A stretch of 64,000 bases of DNA from assembly GCA_028281765.1 (NCBI GenBank), contig JANQJF010000071.1, positions 21,132-85,131 of the forward strand. Reading direction: 5' to 3'. Below are positions 51,374 through 60,374 of the stretch, piece by piece. The stretch is from Planctomycetota bacterium (GTDB lineage Bacteria > Planctomycetota > UBA1135 > UBA2386). The notes under the pieces were generated by a model. The model saw only the letters and a list, made by a program, of their open reading frames with translations, made no database searches and was not told the DNA's origin. A program made the translations under genes and the position numbers. Positions within the stretch are counted from its first letter, which is position 1. Each line of letters begins with the position of its first letter.

Positions 51374-53286
51374 CCGGAATCGTCGGAACGACCCCGACGC
51401 GCGAACAACTCACGAAGATGGCGGACGCGATTGTGCATCGCGGGCCGGACGACGATGGCTTCCACATCGAAGAGGGCGTCGGTCTCGCGTTCCGCCGCCT
51501 GTCAATCGTCGACCTCGAGAGCGGGCAGCAGCCGCTCTCGAACGAAGACGGCACGGTTCACGTCGTATTCAACGGCGAGATCTACGACCACGCGCTGCTG
51601 CGCGCGGAGCTCGAAGCGCGCGGCCACAAGTTCCGCACGCACCACGCGGACAGCGAAGTCATGGTCCACGGCTGGGTCGAATGGGGCCACGGCCTGTTCG
51701 ACCGCCTCAACGGCATGTTCGCCGTCGCGATCTGGGACGCGCGCGAACGTACGCTCGTCCTCGCGCGCGACCGCTACGGCATCAAGCCGCTCTACTTCGC
51801 GTTCGACGATCCGGAGCTCGACAACGGCACGATGGTATTCGGCTCCGAGATCCGCACGTTGCACGCGTCCGGCCTCCTGCCGAGCGCGCCGAGCGGGGAG
51901 GGCATCCTCGAGTACTTCTCGTTCCAGAACGTGTGGCGCGAGCAGACGATGTTCGCTGGCGTGCGTCAGCTCGACGCGGGCTGCTCGCTGACGTGGCGCG
52001 ACGGCAAGGTCCAGCAGCGCCGCTACTGGGACATCGAGTTCACCCGCAGTCGCACCGGCTCGCTCGACTCGCTCGCCGAAGAGCACCGCGACGTCCTGCA
52101 GCGCTCGATCCAGCGCCAGATCGCCGCAGACGTGCCCGTCATGAGCTACCTGTCGGGCGGCATCGACTCGACCGCGATCACGGTCGTCTCACACCAGCAC
52201 GACCCAAACGTCCGCGCCTACAGCTGCATCTTCAACCTCGACGGCGTCGGCAAGGATGCGCACGTCGACGAGCGCGAGTTCTCGCGACTCGTCGCCGAGG
52301 AATACGACCTCGACCGCGTCGAACTCGAGCTGTCGCAGGACAGCCTCGTCGGCTGCATCGGGGACTACGTCGAGGCACTCGAAGACCTGCGCATGGGGAT
52401 GGGCTATCCCGTCTACCTGATCTCCCAGCGCGTCGCGCAAGATGCGAAGGTCGTGCTTTCCGGCACCGGCGGCGACGAGTTCCACGCGGGCTACGTCGCG
52501 CGCTACACGATCCTCGGCGACCACTCCGGTAGCGCGAGGGCGCCTGCCGCGATCGACCGGCTCGGGCAGGGGCTGCGCCGGCTGTTCTCGTTCTTGCCGG
52601 GCGTCGCACCACCGGCTGCACCGCCCGAAGAGCCCGGCGTCATTTACCGCCGCGTACTCAACGCGATCTTCAACAAGGAGCAGCTGCAGAACGTCTTCAC
52701 GTCGGACTTCCTGTCGACAACGAACGGCTACGACGCAAGCTCCGTCATGGACGATACGCTCGCGAAGTGCCCGAGCGAGAACTGGTGGGACCGCGTAATG
52801 TACGTCGACGCGAAGACTTACCTGCACGGACTGCTCGTGCTCGAGGACAAGCTGTCGATGGCGCATTCGCTCGAAACGCGCGTGCCGCTGCTCGACAACG
52901 AGCTGATCGACTTCCTGCTCGACGTCCCGTTCGACGCGCTGATCCAAGAAGGCGTCGGCAAGGTCCTGTTCCGCGAAGCGGTCAAGCCGTGGGTGCCGGA
53001 CTCGATCTACAAGAAGCCCAAGATGGGCTTCGGCCCGCCGGATGGCTCGTGGTACCGCAACACGCTGCGCACCTGGATCGAAGGCAACTTCGACGCGATG
53101 GCGTCGCGCAGCGAGTGCATCTTCCGGCGCGAGTTCCTACGCGGCCTACTCGACGACCACTTCAGCCAGCGTGCGGACAACACGTACTTGATCTGGTCAC
53201 TCCTAAACTTCGAACACTGGTGCCAACGGTTCTCGATGTTCGGAGCCACCCCCTCTTCCCGACCGATCCCGACGACGGCGTCATGA
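51361..53286 (+). CDS. asnB: Asparagine synthase family amidotransferase 3
   Basis: A 641-residue protein starting MCGIAGIVG with nucleophile Cys2. RGPDDDGFH, RRLSIVDLESGQQPLSN and VFNGEIYDHALL mark the glutaminase half; SYLSGGIDSTAI, SGTGGDEFHAGYVARY and MAHSLETRVPLLDNEL the synthetase half. It overlaps the GT upstream by 13 nt and the methyltransferase downstream by 4 nt. Its place next to the GT pair mirrors that of 34274-36331 in the minus block. Confidence 0.9.
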   Translation: MCGIAGIVGTTPTREQLTKMADAIVHRGPDDDGFHIEEGVGLAFRRLSIVDLESGQQPLSNEDGTVHVVFNGEIYDHALLRAELEARGHKFRTHHADSEVMVHGWVEWGHGLFDRLNGMFAVAIWDARERTLVLARDRYGIKPLYFAFDDPELDNGTMVFGSEIRTLHASGLLPSAPSGEGILEYFSFQNVWREQTMFAGVRQLDAGCSLTWRDGKVQQRRYWDIEFTRSRTGSLDSLAEEHRDVLQRSIQRQIAADVPVMSYLSGGIDSTAITVVSHQHDPNVRAYSCIFNLDGVGKDAHVDEREFSRLVAEEYDLDRVELELSQDSLVGCIGDYVEALEDLRMGMGYPVYLISQRVAQDAKVVLSGTGGDEFHAGYVARYTILGDHSGSARAPAAIDRLGQGLRRLFSFLPGVAPPAAPPEEPGVIYRRVLNAIFNKEQLQNVFTSDFLSTTNGYDASSVMDDTLAKCPSENWWDRVMYVDAKTYLHGLLVLEDKLSMAHSLETRVPLLDNELIDFLLDVPFDALIQEGVGKVLFREAVKPWVPDSIYKKPKMGFGPPDGSWYRNTLRTWIEGNFDAMASRSECIFRREFLRGLLDDHFSQRADNTYLIWSLLNFEHWCQRFSMFGATPSSRPIPTTAS

Positions 53287-54197
53287 GCAAACTCTCGAAC
53301 ACACAACAGCTCGACGCGCTCTACGCGATGCTCTACCACGTCGCGCACGACCTCGAGCGCTCTCCCGATCTGACCGCGTTGCAGACCCGTTCTGCGTTCG
53401 CAAAGCAGTGGAGCGAGCTGCCGACCGGCAACTATTTGCTCGGCGACGATTGGTTCCGCGACAACGTCACGCGGATCGTCTGCGAGCAGGAGATTCTCTT
53501 GAAGCCGGATTGGTTCCGCGGCAAGCGCGTGCTCGACGCCGGCTGCGGAAACGGGCGCTGGGCATACGCGCTGAGCAAGCTGGGAGCCGAGGTCACGGCA
53601 CTCGACGTGAACCCGATCGCACTTGACGAGGCCCGAGCCTCCCTCGACCGCCTCGGCGAAAAGGCCGAGTTCGTCGCCTCACCACTGGAAGAGGCGGCCG
53701 AGACCCTCGGTGAGCGGAAGTTCGACCTCGTCTGGAGCTGGGGCGTCGTCCATCACACGCAGTGCTTCAACCGGTCACTCGACCAGCTGACACAACTCGT
53801 CGCCGCGGACGGCATCCTCTATCTGTATCTCTACGGCCGCGAGTCCATGACGTTCGAGCAAGACCTCGAACTGTTCAAGCAGCGGGTCCATTACAACGCC
53901 CTCGGCTCCGACGCAGCTCGTCAGGAGTACCTCTTGCAGGCGGCCGGCGGCGACCCGAGCAAAGTCCACAACCAACACGACCTGCTCGCGCCGCTGGTGA
54001 ATCGTCGGCTCGAGTGGGACTACGTCCGCGAGTTCCTGCTCGAGCGCGGATTCCCTGAGGTGACCCGGACGATCGATCACACTGAGCTGTTCGTGCGCGC
54101 GGCGAAGAACCCCCAGGCTCTGGAATCGTTCGCGCTACCACCGAAGGACCCGCCGTTCTGGTTCCAGCACCACGCGCTGGCCGAAAGCAAGCAGTGA
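53283..54197 (+). CDS. Class I SAM-dependent methyltransferase
   Basis: A 304-residue protein; ATG 53283 overlaps the stop of asnB 3 (ATGA). RVLDAGCGNGRWAYAL is the SAM-binding loop, TALDVNP the acidic motif, and WSWGVVHHTQCF the post-I region. It ends the plus block that began at 45553. A role in modifying the glycan or a lipid-linked sugar is inferred only from the neighbours. The next gene converges 19 nt away. Confidence 0.85.
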   Translation: MSKLSNTQQLDALYAMLYHVAHDLERSPDLTALQTRSAFAKQWSELPTGNYLLGDDWFRDNVTRIVCEQEILLKPDWFRGKRVLDAGCGNGRWAYALSKLGAEVTALDVNPIALDEARASLDRLGEKAEFVASPLEEAAETLGERKFDLVWSWGVVHHTQCFNRSLDQLTQLVAADGILYLYLYGRESMTFEQDLELFKQRVHYNALGSDAARQEYLLQAAGGDPSKVHNQHDLLAPLVNRRLEWDYVREFLLERGFPEVTRTIDHTELFVRAAKNPQALESFALPPKDPPFWFQHHALAESKQ

Positions 54198-54215
54198 CGC
54201 TCGGCCCCCGTCGTT

Positions 54216-55838
54216 CTACGCACCGCGGAAACCGTAGTACATGGGATGGATGTTGAACAGCAGCTTTCGCCCCGGCGGCTCGGCCTGCAATCGCTCGAGG
54301 ATCTGCGCATCGGGCACAGACGACGGACCTTCAGCCGCCGGACCGTTGATCTCCCAGTTGCCACCGAGGGTGATCGAGTAACTGACGTCGTAGGCCAGTC
54401 TGTACTCCGGGTCGCGATCGATACGAAAGCCGAACGGTGACACCTTTGGGTCCGCCGCATCCGTGTAGCCGACGGTCTGGTTGAAGTCGCCGACGTATTC
54501 GATGCCGTGTACCTGCGGGTCCACGCCGCCGAGCGGAATACGAAGACCGCTCTCGGTGCGCAACTCACCGATCGTATCGGCGGTGTTCTGCATCGCGAAC
54601 ACATCCTTGTTGTCCGCATTGTAGACGCTGTGCGAGTTGTGCCCGCAGACTCCGCGCACGGCGAGGCCCTGCTGCCGCAGGTAGTCAATCTCCTGCAGCA
54701 TCGCCGCGACGCCGTCGACGCCGAGCGCGGCGGTTACCCCGATCGGATCGATGTGCAGACCGATCTCCTGGCCGTTGGCTTGAATCCGCCGATACGATTC
54801 AAGCATCGACGCGAACCGGAGGAAGCGGCCGCCGGCCAGATACATGCCGTAGTACGAGTCGGAGTTGTGCAGCAAGAAGTAGGTGCTGACAACGCCGAGA
54901 CTCTGCTCGACCTCGCTCATCGGCAGGCAGTTGACCACATCGTGGTCGACGTCGTGCCGCACGCCGATGACGACATCCTCGCCGCACTCGACGGACTCGA
55001 ACTCGCAGAGCGGCACAAACCGGAAGCCCGAGCCTGCGGCCGCCAAGACACCGAGCAAATCGCGGTACGCGGCCAACGGAAGCACGCGCCCCGAAGCCTT
55101 ACGCGCATCGCTGTACGAGCGCATCGGCCCGTTGACCCGGCGATCGACGTAGGCGTCACCGAAGATGTCGGAGTCGAGCGGACGGTGCGGGAACAACGCG
55201 TTGACGGGCCGACTCGTCGGTTCCGCCACTCGCTCCACGCGGTACGCACGGGCGTCACCGCTCTTGGTCGTACGACCGAGCCCAAACGCGCGCGTATCGA
55301 GTTCCACTCCGCCGATCACGACCACCACACCCTCGCTTGACACGCGTTGCACGCACTGCTGCATGGCCGTCTCGAACTCAAGGCCCGAAGCACTGCGCCG
55401 ATCGACGAGCAACCAGTCGAAAGTCGCTCCATCGAGTGCCCCGCCATCTCCCTGGAGCGCATAGTCGACCTTGGCCAATCGGTGGTAGCCCCGCTCATAG
55501 GCCGCGACCTCGAGATGCGATGCATTGGCCACGATGCCGACAACATGCTCAGCGCCCAGTTCTGCCAACGCCCAGGCGCTGAAACCATACCGACAGCCGA
55601 GCACCAGCCCGCGCGAGTCACCAAGTTCGAGCAGCGACACGGCGTCACCCAGCAGATCACACAACCCCGCTTGGTCCGCGACGCTCTCGATCCATCGCGC
55701 ATAGTCCACAGGAAGATCCGCGGTCACATCTGCGGCACGACGCGCAGCCCGCGTCGCGAGGTCATTCAGATCCGGTGCTTCCGCCGAGTTGCGCGACCAC
55801 AACGTCGCAAGGAGCTTTCGCAGCCGCTGTGCGACCAT
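54216..55838 (-). CDS. Methyltransferase-like / polysaccharide-deacetylase-like fusion
   Basis: A 540-residue protein. The start is ATG 55838, 2 nt after the TAA of the upstream sulfotransferase gene. Residues about 65-230 look like a SAM methyltransferase (LVLGCRYGFSAWALAELGAEHVVGI), though the glycine motif is weaker than usual. From about 285 to the end is the same NodB-like region as in 40790-41809 (GVRHDVDHD, YFLLHNSDSYYGMYL, GQEIGLHIDP, CGHNSHSVYN). Whether either half is active cannot be told. Confidence 0.65.
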   Translation of the reverse strand: MVAQRLRKLLATLWSRNSAEAPDLNDLATRAARRAADVTADLPVDYARWIESVADQAGLCDLLGDAVSLLELGDSRGLVLGCRYGFSAWALAELGAEHVVGIVANASHLEVAAYERGYHRLAKVDYALQGDGGALDGATFDWLLVDRRSASGLEFETAMQQCVQRVSSEGVVVVIGGVELDTRAFGLGRTTKSGDARAYRVERVAEPTSRPVNALFPHRPLDSDIFGDAYVDRRVNGPMRSYSDARKASGRVLPLAAYRDLLGVLAAAGSGFRFVPLCEFESVECGEDVVIGVRHDVDHDVVNCLPMSEVEQSLGVVSTYFLLHNSDSYYGMYLAGGRFLRFASMLESYRRIQANGQEIGLHIDPIGVTAALGVDGVAAMLQEIDYLRQQGLAVRGVCGHNSHSVYNADNKDVFAMQNTADTIGELRTESGLRIPLGGVDPQVHGIEYVGDFNQTVGYTDAADPKVSPFGFRIDRDPEYRLAYDVSYSITLGGNWEINGPAAEGPSSVPDAQILERLQAEPPGRKLLFNIHPMYYGFRGA

Positions 55839-55840
55839 CG

Positions 55841-56836
55841 TTACAGCAATTGGAACAACACGACCACGACCGAAGCCGCGAACAGCCCGACGACCATCAG
55901 CCACGCCCAGCTGGGTCCGCCCGACGCACTGATCGACTTACCCTGGAGCCGATCGACGTGAGCACCGAACTGGCGACACTCCTCGTCCGTGAATCGGTCG
56001 CGCTCGTAGCCGACACGCGCATTCGCCTCACCAGCGAGACAGTCGAACACAAACAGGTCGCGTCGCGTCAGCTCGGTGCGCCAGCGGTCGTCGTTGAGCG
56101 GCTTGGTCTGGACCTCGTCGACCTTGCCTCGATAGAAGTCGTAGAACTCGTCGTTGCCCTGGTCGCCGTCGTGCGCCTGACCCTGCATTTTGGCGGCGAG
56201 GAACACCGGCCCGCCGCTTCCGCCAGCCATGTGTTGCTCGTACGTCCAGTACTGCTGCGCGTCCGACGCATAGTCGAGTCCTACGTGATCACCAATCTTG
56301 CCGAGGTGGCTCTCGAGATCCTCGACCAGCTCCTCATACACCAACACGAACGCGTCCGGCGAATCGAGGTGCCGGACGAACCCATTCGCGGCTGGCGCCC
56401 ACCACTCCTTGACGACGTGGCTGTAGTTGTCATCCGCGGAGTACTTGCCGGGGAACTTGCGATGGAAGCTCGCCGACACCGCGCGGCCGTCGCGGTAGAG
56501 CACGATCGTGCGCAGACGGATGTCGGGGTGGTCGAGTTCGGCACACGGCATCTGCGGGTTGTTGATGACGAACACCGACTTGCCGGTCGCCTCGGCGAGC
56601 TGCACGAACAGGTTGCGCTCGGTCGAATACGACTCGAGGAAGCGAGGCCACAGCGAGCAAGCGTCGCCATGAATCTTGCAGACCCCGCTCTCCTTGGCCT
56701 TCAGCTGTGCGTGGACGTGGTCGAACGGACCCAGCGCCAACGCGCGCTCATGGCAGCCCAGCACCATGTTGAGCCAGGTAGTGCCCGTGTAGCTACACGA
56801 AACAATGCTGATGACGGTGATCTTGGGCGTGTCCAT
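55841..56836 (-). CDS. Sulfotransferase with C-terminal membrane helix
   Basis: A 331-residue protein; ATG 56836 is preferred over an in-frame GTG at 56854. SIVSCSYTGTTWLNMVLG near the N-terminus is the 5' phosphosulfate loop and LYRDGRAVSASFHRKF the 3' phosphate loop. A hydrophobic helix closes the protein (WAWLMVVGLFAASVVVVLF), so it is tail-anchored. It is divergent from the GT2 gene at 56976. It is the second sulfotransferase domain in the locus. Confidence 0.82.
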   Translation of the reverse strand: MDTPKITVISIVSCSYTGTTWLNMVLGCHERALALGPFDHVHAQLKAKESGVCKIHGDACSLWPRFLESYSTERNLFVQLAEATGKSVFVINNPQMPCAELDHPDIRLRTIVLYRDGRAVSASFHRKFPGKYSADDNYSHVVKEWWAPAANGFVRHLDSPDAFVLVYEELVEDLESHLGKIGDHVGLDYASDAQQYWTYEQHMAGGSGGPVFLAAKMQGQAHDGDQGNDEFYDFYRGKVDEVQTKPLNDDRWRTELTRRDLFVFDCLAGEANARVGYERDRFTDEECRQFGAHVDRLQGKSISASGGPSWAWLMVVGLFAASVVVVLFQLL

Positions 56837-56975
56837 TCGGACCGAGCACTTCACAGAACGCGCGAAACGAGCGTTGTAGAGCGTGCCGAAACCCCAGTCA
56901 ACAAGCGCCTACGTTCGCTGGACTGCGGCGATTTTCGGCTGCGAATTCGAACGACGACCGGCGAAGATCGGAGTA

Positions 56976-58082
56976 GTGTCCCAGCCTGCTGCCCAACCGA
57001 TCCGCCGCGTGAGGAACCTGCCAGAGCCCCAGACGGCGCGAGAACCCCGGGTCGCGGTGCTGGTCCTCAACTGGAACGGGCTCGAGGACACGCGCGCCTG
57101 CATCCGCAGCGTCGCGCAGCAGACTTGGGCCGAGACCGAGGTCCACGTCATCGACAACGCGTCGGCAAACGCCGAAGCCGACAAGCTCGAAGCGGAGTTC
57201 GGCGAGTCGATCCATCTGCGCCGCAACGCGGACAACCTCGGCTTCACGGGTGGGCACAACGGCGTCCTGCACGACCTGCTCACCGACGGCGCGTGTGAAT
57301 ACATCGCGCTGCTGAACAACGACGCCGTCGCGGCGCCGGACTGGCTCGACCGCCTCGTCGAAGACGCGGAGGCGCACCCGGACTGCGGCGTGTTCGCGAG
57401 CCATATGGTGTTCTTCGACGAGCCGGGCTACACCGAGAACACCGGCATCGATCTGCTGACGACCGGGGAAGCGGTGCCGGCAGGCCGCAACGATCCCGTC
57501 GACGCCTTCCCGGATTCCGGCCCGCGGCTCGGTGCATCGGGCGGCGCGGTCCTCTACCGCGCCTCGATGCTGCGCGAGATCGGCATCTTCCGAGAGGACT
57601 TCTTCGCGAACTTCGAAGACGTTGACCTGTCGCTTCGCGCGCTCGCGACCGGCTGGGACTGCCGCTTCGTTGCCGACTCGATCGTGCGCCACCACCTGAG
57701 TCGCAGCATCAACAAGGTGCGCGACGACGAGTTCCGCACGCGTTCGGTCCGCAACCTGACGACCGCGTATTGGATCAACGTGCCGTGGCCAGTGATCCTC
57801 CTGAACCTGCCGTGGCTGCTCGGCACGTATCTCATTGTCCCCCTCGTCGCGCCACTGCTCGGCCAGTGGGACCTGAGCCGTATCCTGCTGCGCGGACGAT
57901 TCCGCACGCTGTTCGCGATGCCCGGGATCCTCAAGGAACGGATCCGCTTCGCCCGCAAACGCCGCAAGTCGCTGTGGCGCATCAGCGCGCGGATGTGGTG
58001 GCGGCAGCGGTCGTGCGTCGTGACCTACTGGAACTTCTTCGTCGACGTCGTGGTGCTGCGGCGGCGGCGCTACATGCAGTAG
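56976..58082 (+). CDS. Glycosyltransferase family 2, rhamnosyltransferase-like
   Basis: A 368-residue protein. The start is uncertain; GTG 56976 is used, with GTG 56883 or a later GTG possible. VLVLNWNGLEDTRACIRSV, VIDNASAN, NLGFTGGHN and LLNNDAVA are GT2 motifs; FFANFEDVDLSLRA is the catalytic-base region. A C-terminal membrane-associated part follows (NVPWPVILLNLPWLLGTYLI). It is the last gene of the polysaccharide locus on this side. A terminator hairpin begins at its stop codon. Confidence 0.87.
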   Translation: MSQPAAQPIRRVRNLPEPQTAREPRVAVLVLNWNGLEDTRACIRSVAQQTWAETEVHVIDNASANAEADKLEAEFGESIHLRRNADNLGFTGGHNGVLHDLLTDGACEYIALLNNDAVAAPDWLDRLVEDAEAHPDCGVFASHMVFFDEPGYTENTGIDLLTTGEAVPAGRNDPVDAFPDSGPRLGASGGAVLYRASMLREIGIFREDFFANFEDVDLSLRALATGWDCRFVADSIVRHHLSRSINKVRDDEFRTRSVRNLTTAYWINVPWPVILLNLPWLLGTYLIVPLVAPLLGQWDLSRILLRGRFRTLFAMPGILKERIRFARKRRKSLWRISARMWWRQRSCVVTYWNFFVDVVVLRRRRYMQ

Positions 58083-58104
58083 CGGCCGCGCTGTGCGCGG
58101 CCGC
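58082..58104 (+). terminator. Terminator hairpin after the GT2 gene
   Basis: A perfect 10-bp GC stem (58082-58091 with 58095-58104) with a 3-nt loop, starting at the last base of the stop codon. A G-rich tract follows, not a T tract. Confidence 0.55.
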
Positions 58105-58109
58105 AGGCA

Positions 58110-58153
58110 GGGGCAAGGGCGAGTGGGGAGCGGGAGCGGGTGCGGTCGGGGGG
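58110..58153 (+). repeat. G-rich tract, G-quadruplex capable
   Basis: Six runs of three to six G with short loops, beginning GGGGCAAGGG, a motif shared with 63766-63796 and, reversed, with 29742-29753. It lies between the GT2 terminator and the promoter of the next gene. Confidence 0.45.
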
Positions 58154-58202
58154 AAAGTTGCCTGGGTAGGGATGTGCTTGGGACGAGGAAGACCGGAAGG
58201 GG

Positions 58203-58208
58203 TATCGT
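58203..58208 (+). promoter_or_regulatory. -10-like TATCGT before the secreted-protein gene
   Basis: TATCGT lies 27 nt before the ATG at 58236; a GGAA-type SD lies 6-9 nt from the ATG. Confidence 0.3.
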
Positions 58209-58235
58209 GGTCCGGCCCGCGGGAAAGGAACGGCC

Positions 58236-59222
58236 ATGAATCGCACCCTCGTCGCTGTCTTTGGAATCGTCTCGTCGCTCGCCTCGGGTCTGAGCGCGCA
58301 GATCGTCGTGCAAGCGACGACGCAGAGTGAGCTGGTCACGGCGGTCGGGGATCAGGTCGTGGGCGTGCCGATCGGGACGGACGTGTCGAACGGGATCGTG
58401 CAGGAGGTCGCGCCGCAGACTCCGCTCGGTGGGATGGCGCGGTTCGAGTTCGCGCATGACGGTGGCGGGCTGTCGACGCTGCCGCTGACGCTGACCGTGC
58501 GTGAGCAGCTGGCGGGTGGGGTCGCAGGCACGACTCCTGTCGCGTCGACGATCGCGCAGCAGCTGCAGATCGCGATCACTTCGACGGTCGTGATCCCGGT
58601 TCGGGTCACGATTCAGTGCAGCACGGCGAGCGGCAATCCGACGTGCACGTCGTACGCATCGCGCGTCGAGTTTGCGAACCACCGCGACGCGGTTGCGCAG
58701 TTCTGCCTCCTGCCACATCCCGATCCGAGCCAGTGCGTCGGGCAGACCTGGACGCACGACGCCGTGCTCGACGACGAGGGTCTCCAGTTCACGACGGTCG
58801 GCGCTGGCAGCGCCGGTGGCGCGCTGCTGCAGTGCGCGCTGACCGGCATCGGCACCGACTGGTCGATTCGGATCGACGCGACGACGGACTGCGTGTTCGA
58901 GTCGCGCGATCTGCCGTGTGGCACGACGCTGACCGGCACCGTCGGGGCCGGCCTCCTCGGCATGACGATCGAGGACGAGAGCGAGCCCGACTACGCGCTC
59001 GTGTTCATCGGAGAGGGTCACGGCGAATGGCCGACGCAGTTCGGCTGCGACCTCTACGTGCCGTACTTCACGATCGTGCCGTTCCCGATCGACGGCACCT
59101 CCGGCACCGTCACGTTCCCGACGCCGATCACACCGGCGATTCTGTGGTTCCAGGGTGGCACCGTGAACATCTCGACGGCGACCGTGCACCTCAGTAACGC
59201 TCTGCGCCTCGTGTGCCCGTAG
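58236..59222 (+). CDS. Secreted protein of unknown function
   Basis: A 328-residue protein with a signal peptide (cleavage near LSA-QI). The mature part is beta-rich with several cysteines, in CSTASGNPTC, CLLPHPDPSQC and others. Its C-terminal region (CDLYVPYFTIVPFP, then PITPAILWFQGG) resembles that of the small secreted protein at 10651-11121. No known enzyme motif is seen. It stands alone between two promoters. Confidence 0.7.
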   Translation: MNRTLVAVFGIVSSLASGLSAQIVVQATTQSELVTAVGDQVVGVPIGTDVSNGIVQEVAPQTPLGGMARFEFAHDGGGLSTLPLTLTVREQLAGGVAGTTPVASTIAQQLQIAITSTVVIPVRVTIQCSTASGNPTCTSYASRVEFANHRDAVAQFCLLPHPDPSQCVGQTWTHDAVLDDEGLQFTTVGAGSAGGALLQCALTGIGTDWSIRIDATTDCVFESRDLPCGTTLTGTVGAGLLGMTIEDESEPDYALVFIGEGHGEWPTQFGCDLYVPYFTIVPFPIDGTSGTVTFPTPITPAILWFQGGTVNISTATVHLSNALRLVCP

Positions 59223-59310
59223 CGGCGCGGCGGATACGCCCACACCGAAACGAGACACCATTTGGACACACCGACGGACCCGCGCTCGGGGCTCGGCGGG
59301 AGTCCCGTGG

Positions 59311-59316
59311 TATGGT
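59311..59316 (+). promoter_or_regulatory. -10-like TATGGT before the selenoprotein gene
   Basis: TATGGT lies 37 nt before the ATG at 59354. Confidence 0.3.
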
Positions 59317-59353
59317 TCCGGCTGCCTGTTCGGCACACACTCAGCAGGACCCA

Positions 59354-60346
59354 ATGAAAGCAAACCACGCAATCGCCGCGGTGCTCGGACTCGCCCTTGC
59401 CGGCAGTCTGTCGGCACAGATCGGCGACCCGCTCCCGCAGGTCGAAGTGAAGAGCTTCGGCAACTCCGCAGCTACCAAGCTCGATGACTTCGCAGGTCGT
59501 GCGATGATCGTCGAGGTCTTCGCCTTTTGGTGAGGCCCCTGCGTCGGCTCCGTCGCGCACTTGAACGAACTCCACGACGAGTTCAACAAGTCGGGACTGA
59601 GCATCGTCGGCGTGACCGGCGAGTCGACTGACAAGACCGAACCCTGGATCGAAGAGCACGGCGCACGCTATCCGTACGCCTACCTCGACAAGGAGGTTCT
59701 GTCGGGCTTCATGAAGCAGATGGGCATGGGTGGCTACCCGAGCGCCGCGATCGTCAACCCCAAGGGCAAGATCGTCTGGACGGGTCACCCGAGCAGCATC
59801 TCCTCGAGCCTCGTCAAGAAGCACATGAAGGGCGCCGACAAGACGCCCGTCGAGCTGCGGGCCGTCGTCCGCAACTGGCCGAAGGAGGCGCAGCACGTGC
59901 GCGCGTCTTTCAAAAAGGGCCAGCTCGCGAAGGCGCTGACCGACGCGAAGAAGCTCCCCGAGGAGTGGAACGTCGCGAAGGACCTCGAGGCCGCGATCGA
60001 ACGACGCGTCAGCAAGGTCAAGGCGCTGCACGCCAGCGGTGACTACCTCGGCTTCACCGAAGCCGCGAAGTCCGCGACCAAGCAGCTCGCGGGTCTGCCG
60101 GAAGGCGCCGACCTGACGGCCCTCGTCAAGGAGGTCAAGTCGGACGCCAAGGCGAAGTCGGTGATCTCGGGCCAGAAGAAGCTCGCCAAGCTCGCGGCCA
60201 AGGTCGCGGAAGCGCGCAAGCCCAAGGACATCGTCACTCTCGAGAAGAAGGTCGAGAAGATCGCGGACAAGCACGCAGGCACCTTCGTCGAAGAGTCGGC
60301 TCAGAAGTTGATGCAGCGGCTGCGCAAGAAGCGCAGCAAGCGCTGA
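59354..60346 (+). CDS. Thioredoxin/TlpA-like selenoprotein (W-Sec-G-P-C), TGA at 59531-59533
   Basis: Reading TGA 59531-59533 as selenocysteine gives one 330-residue protein from ATG 59354; otherwise the frame splits into two pieces that each make half a thioredoxin fold. A signal peptide (cleavage near LSA-QI) precedes the TlpA/AhpC-like domain. Residues 58-63 are F-W-Sec60-G-P-C, exactly where thioredoxins have WCGPC, and HLNELHDEFNKSGLSIVGVTGE, with the cis-Pro region GGYPSAAIVNPKGKIV, follows in frame. A hairpin just after the TGA could be the SECIS element. A Lys-rich helical tail of about 190 residues completes it. Role: a periplasmic redox protein, target unknown. Confidence 0.85.
59541..59556 (+). 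promoter_or_regulatory. Candidate bacterial SECIS hairpin
   Basis: GCG-T-CG pairs with CG-T-CGC (one T-T mismatch) around a 4-nt loop that starts with G at 59547. The loop begins 13 nt after the TGA, close to the spacing expected for SelB recognition. Small and judged by eye. Confidence 0.4.
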
Positions 60347-60374
60347 GAGGCTGAGGCGCCCGTTCGGGATGTCG

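Noticed and set aside
56898..59417. An 839-codon open frame on the minus strand
   Set aside because: It is antisense to the GT2 and secreted-protein genes, is Arg/Asp-rich and has no recognisable motif.
59531..59533. TGA as a true stop making two genes or a pseudogene
   Set aside because: The codon lies exactly at the thioredoxin Cys position, both sides stay in one frame and no other damage is seen.
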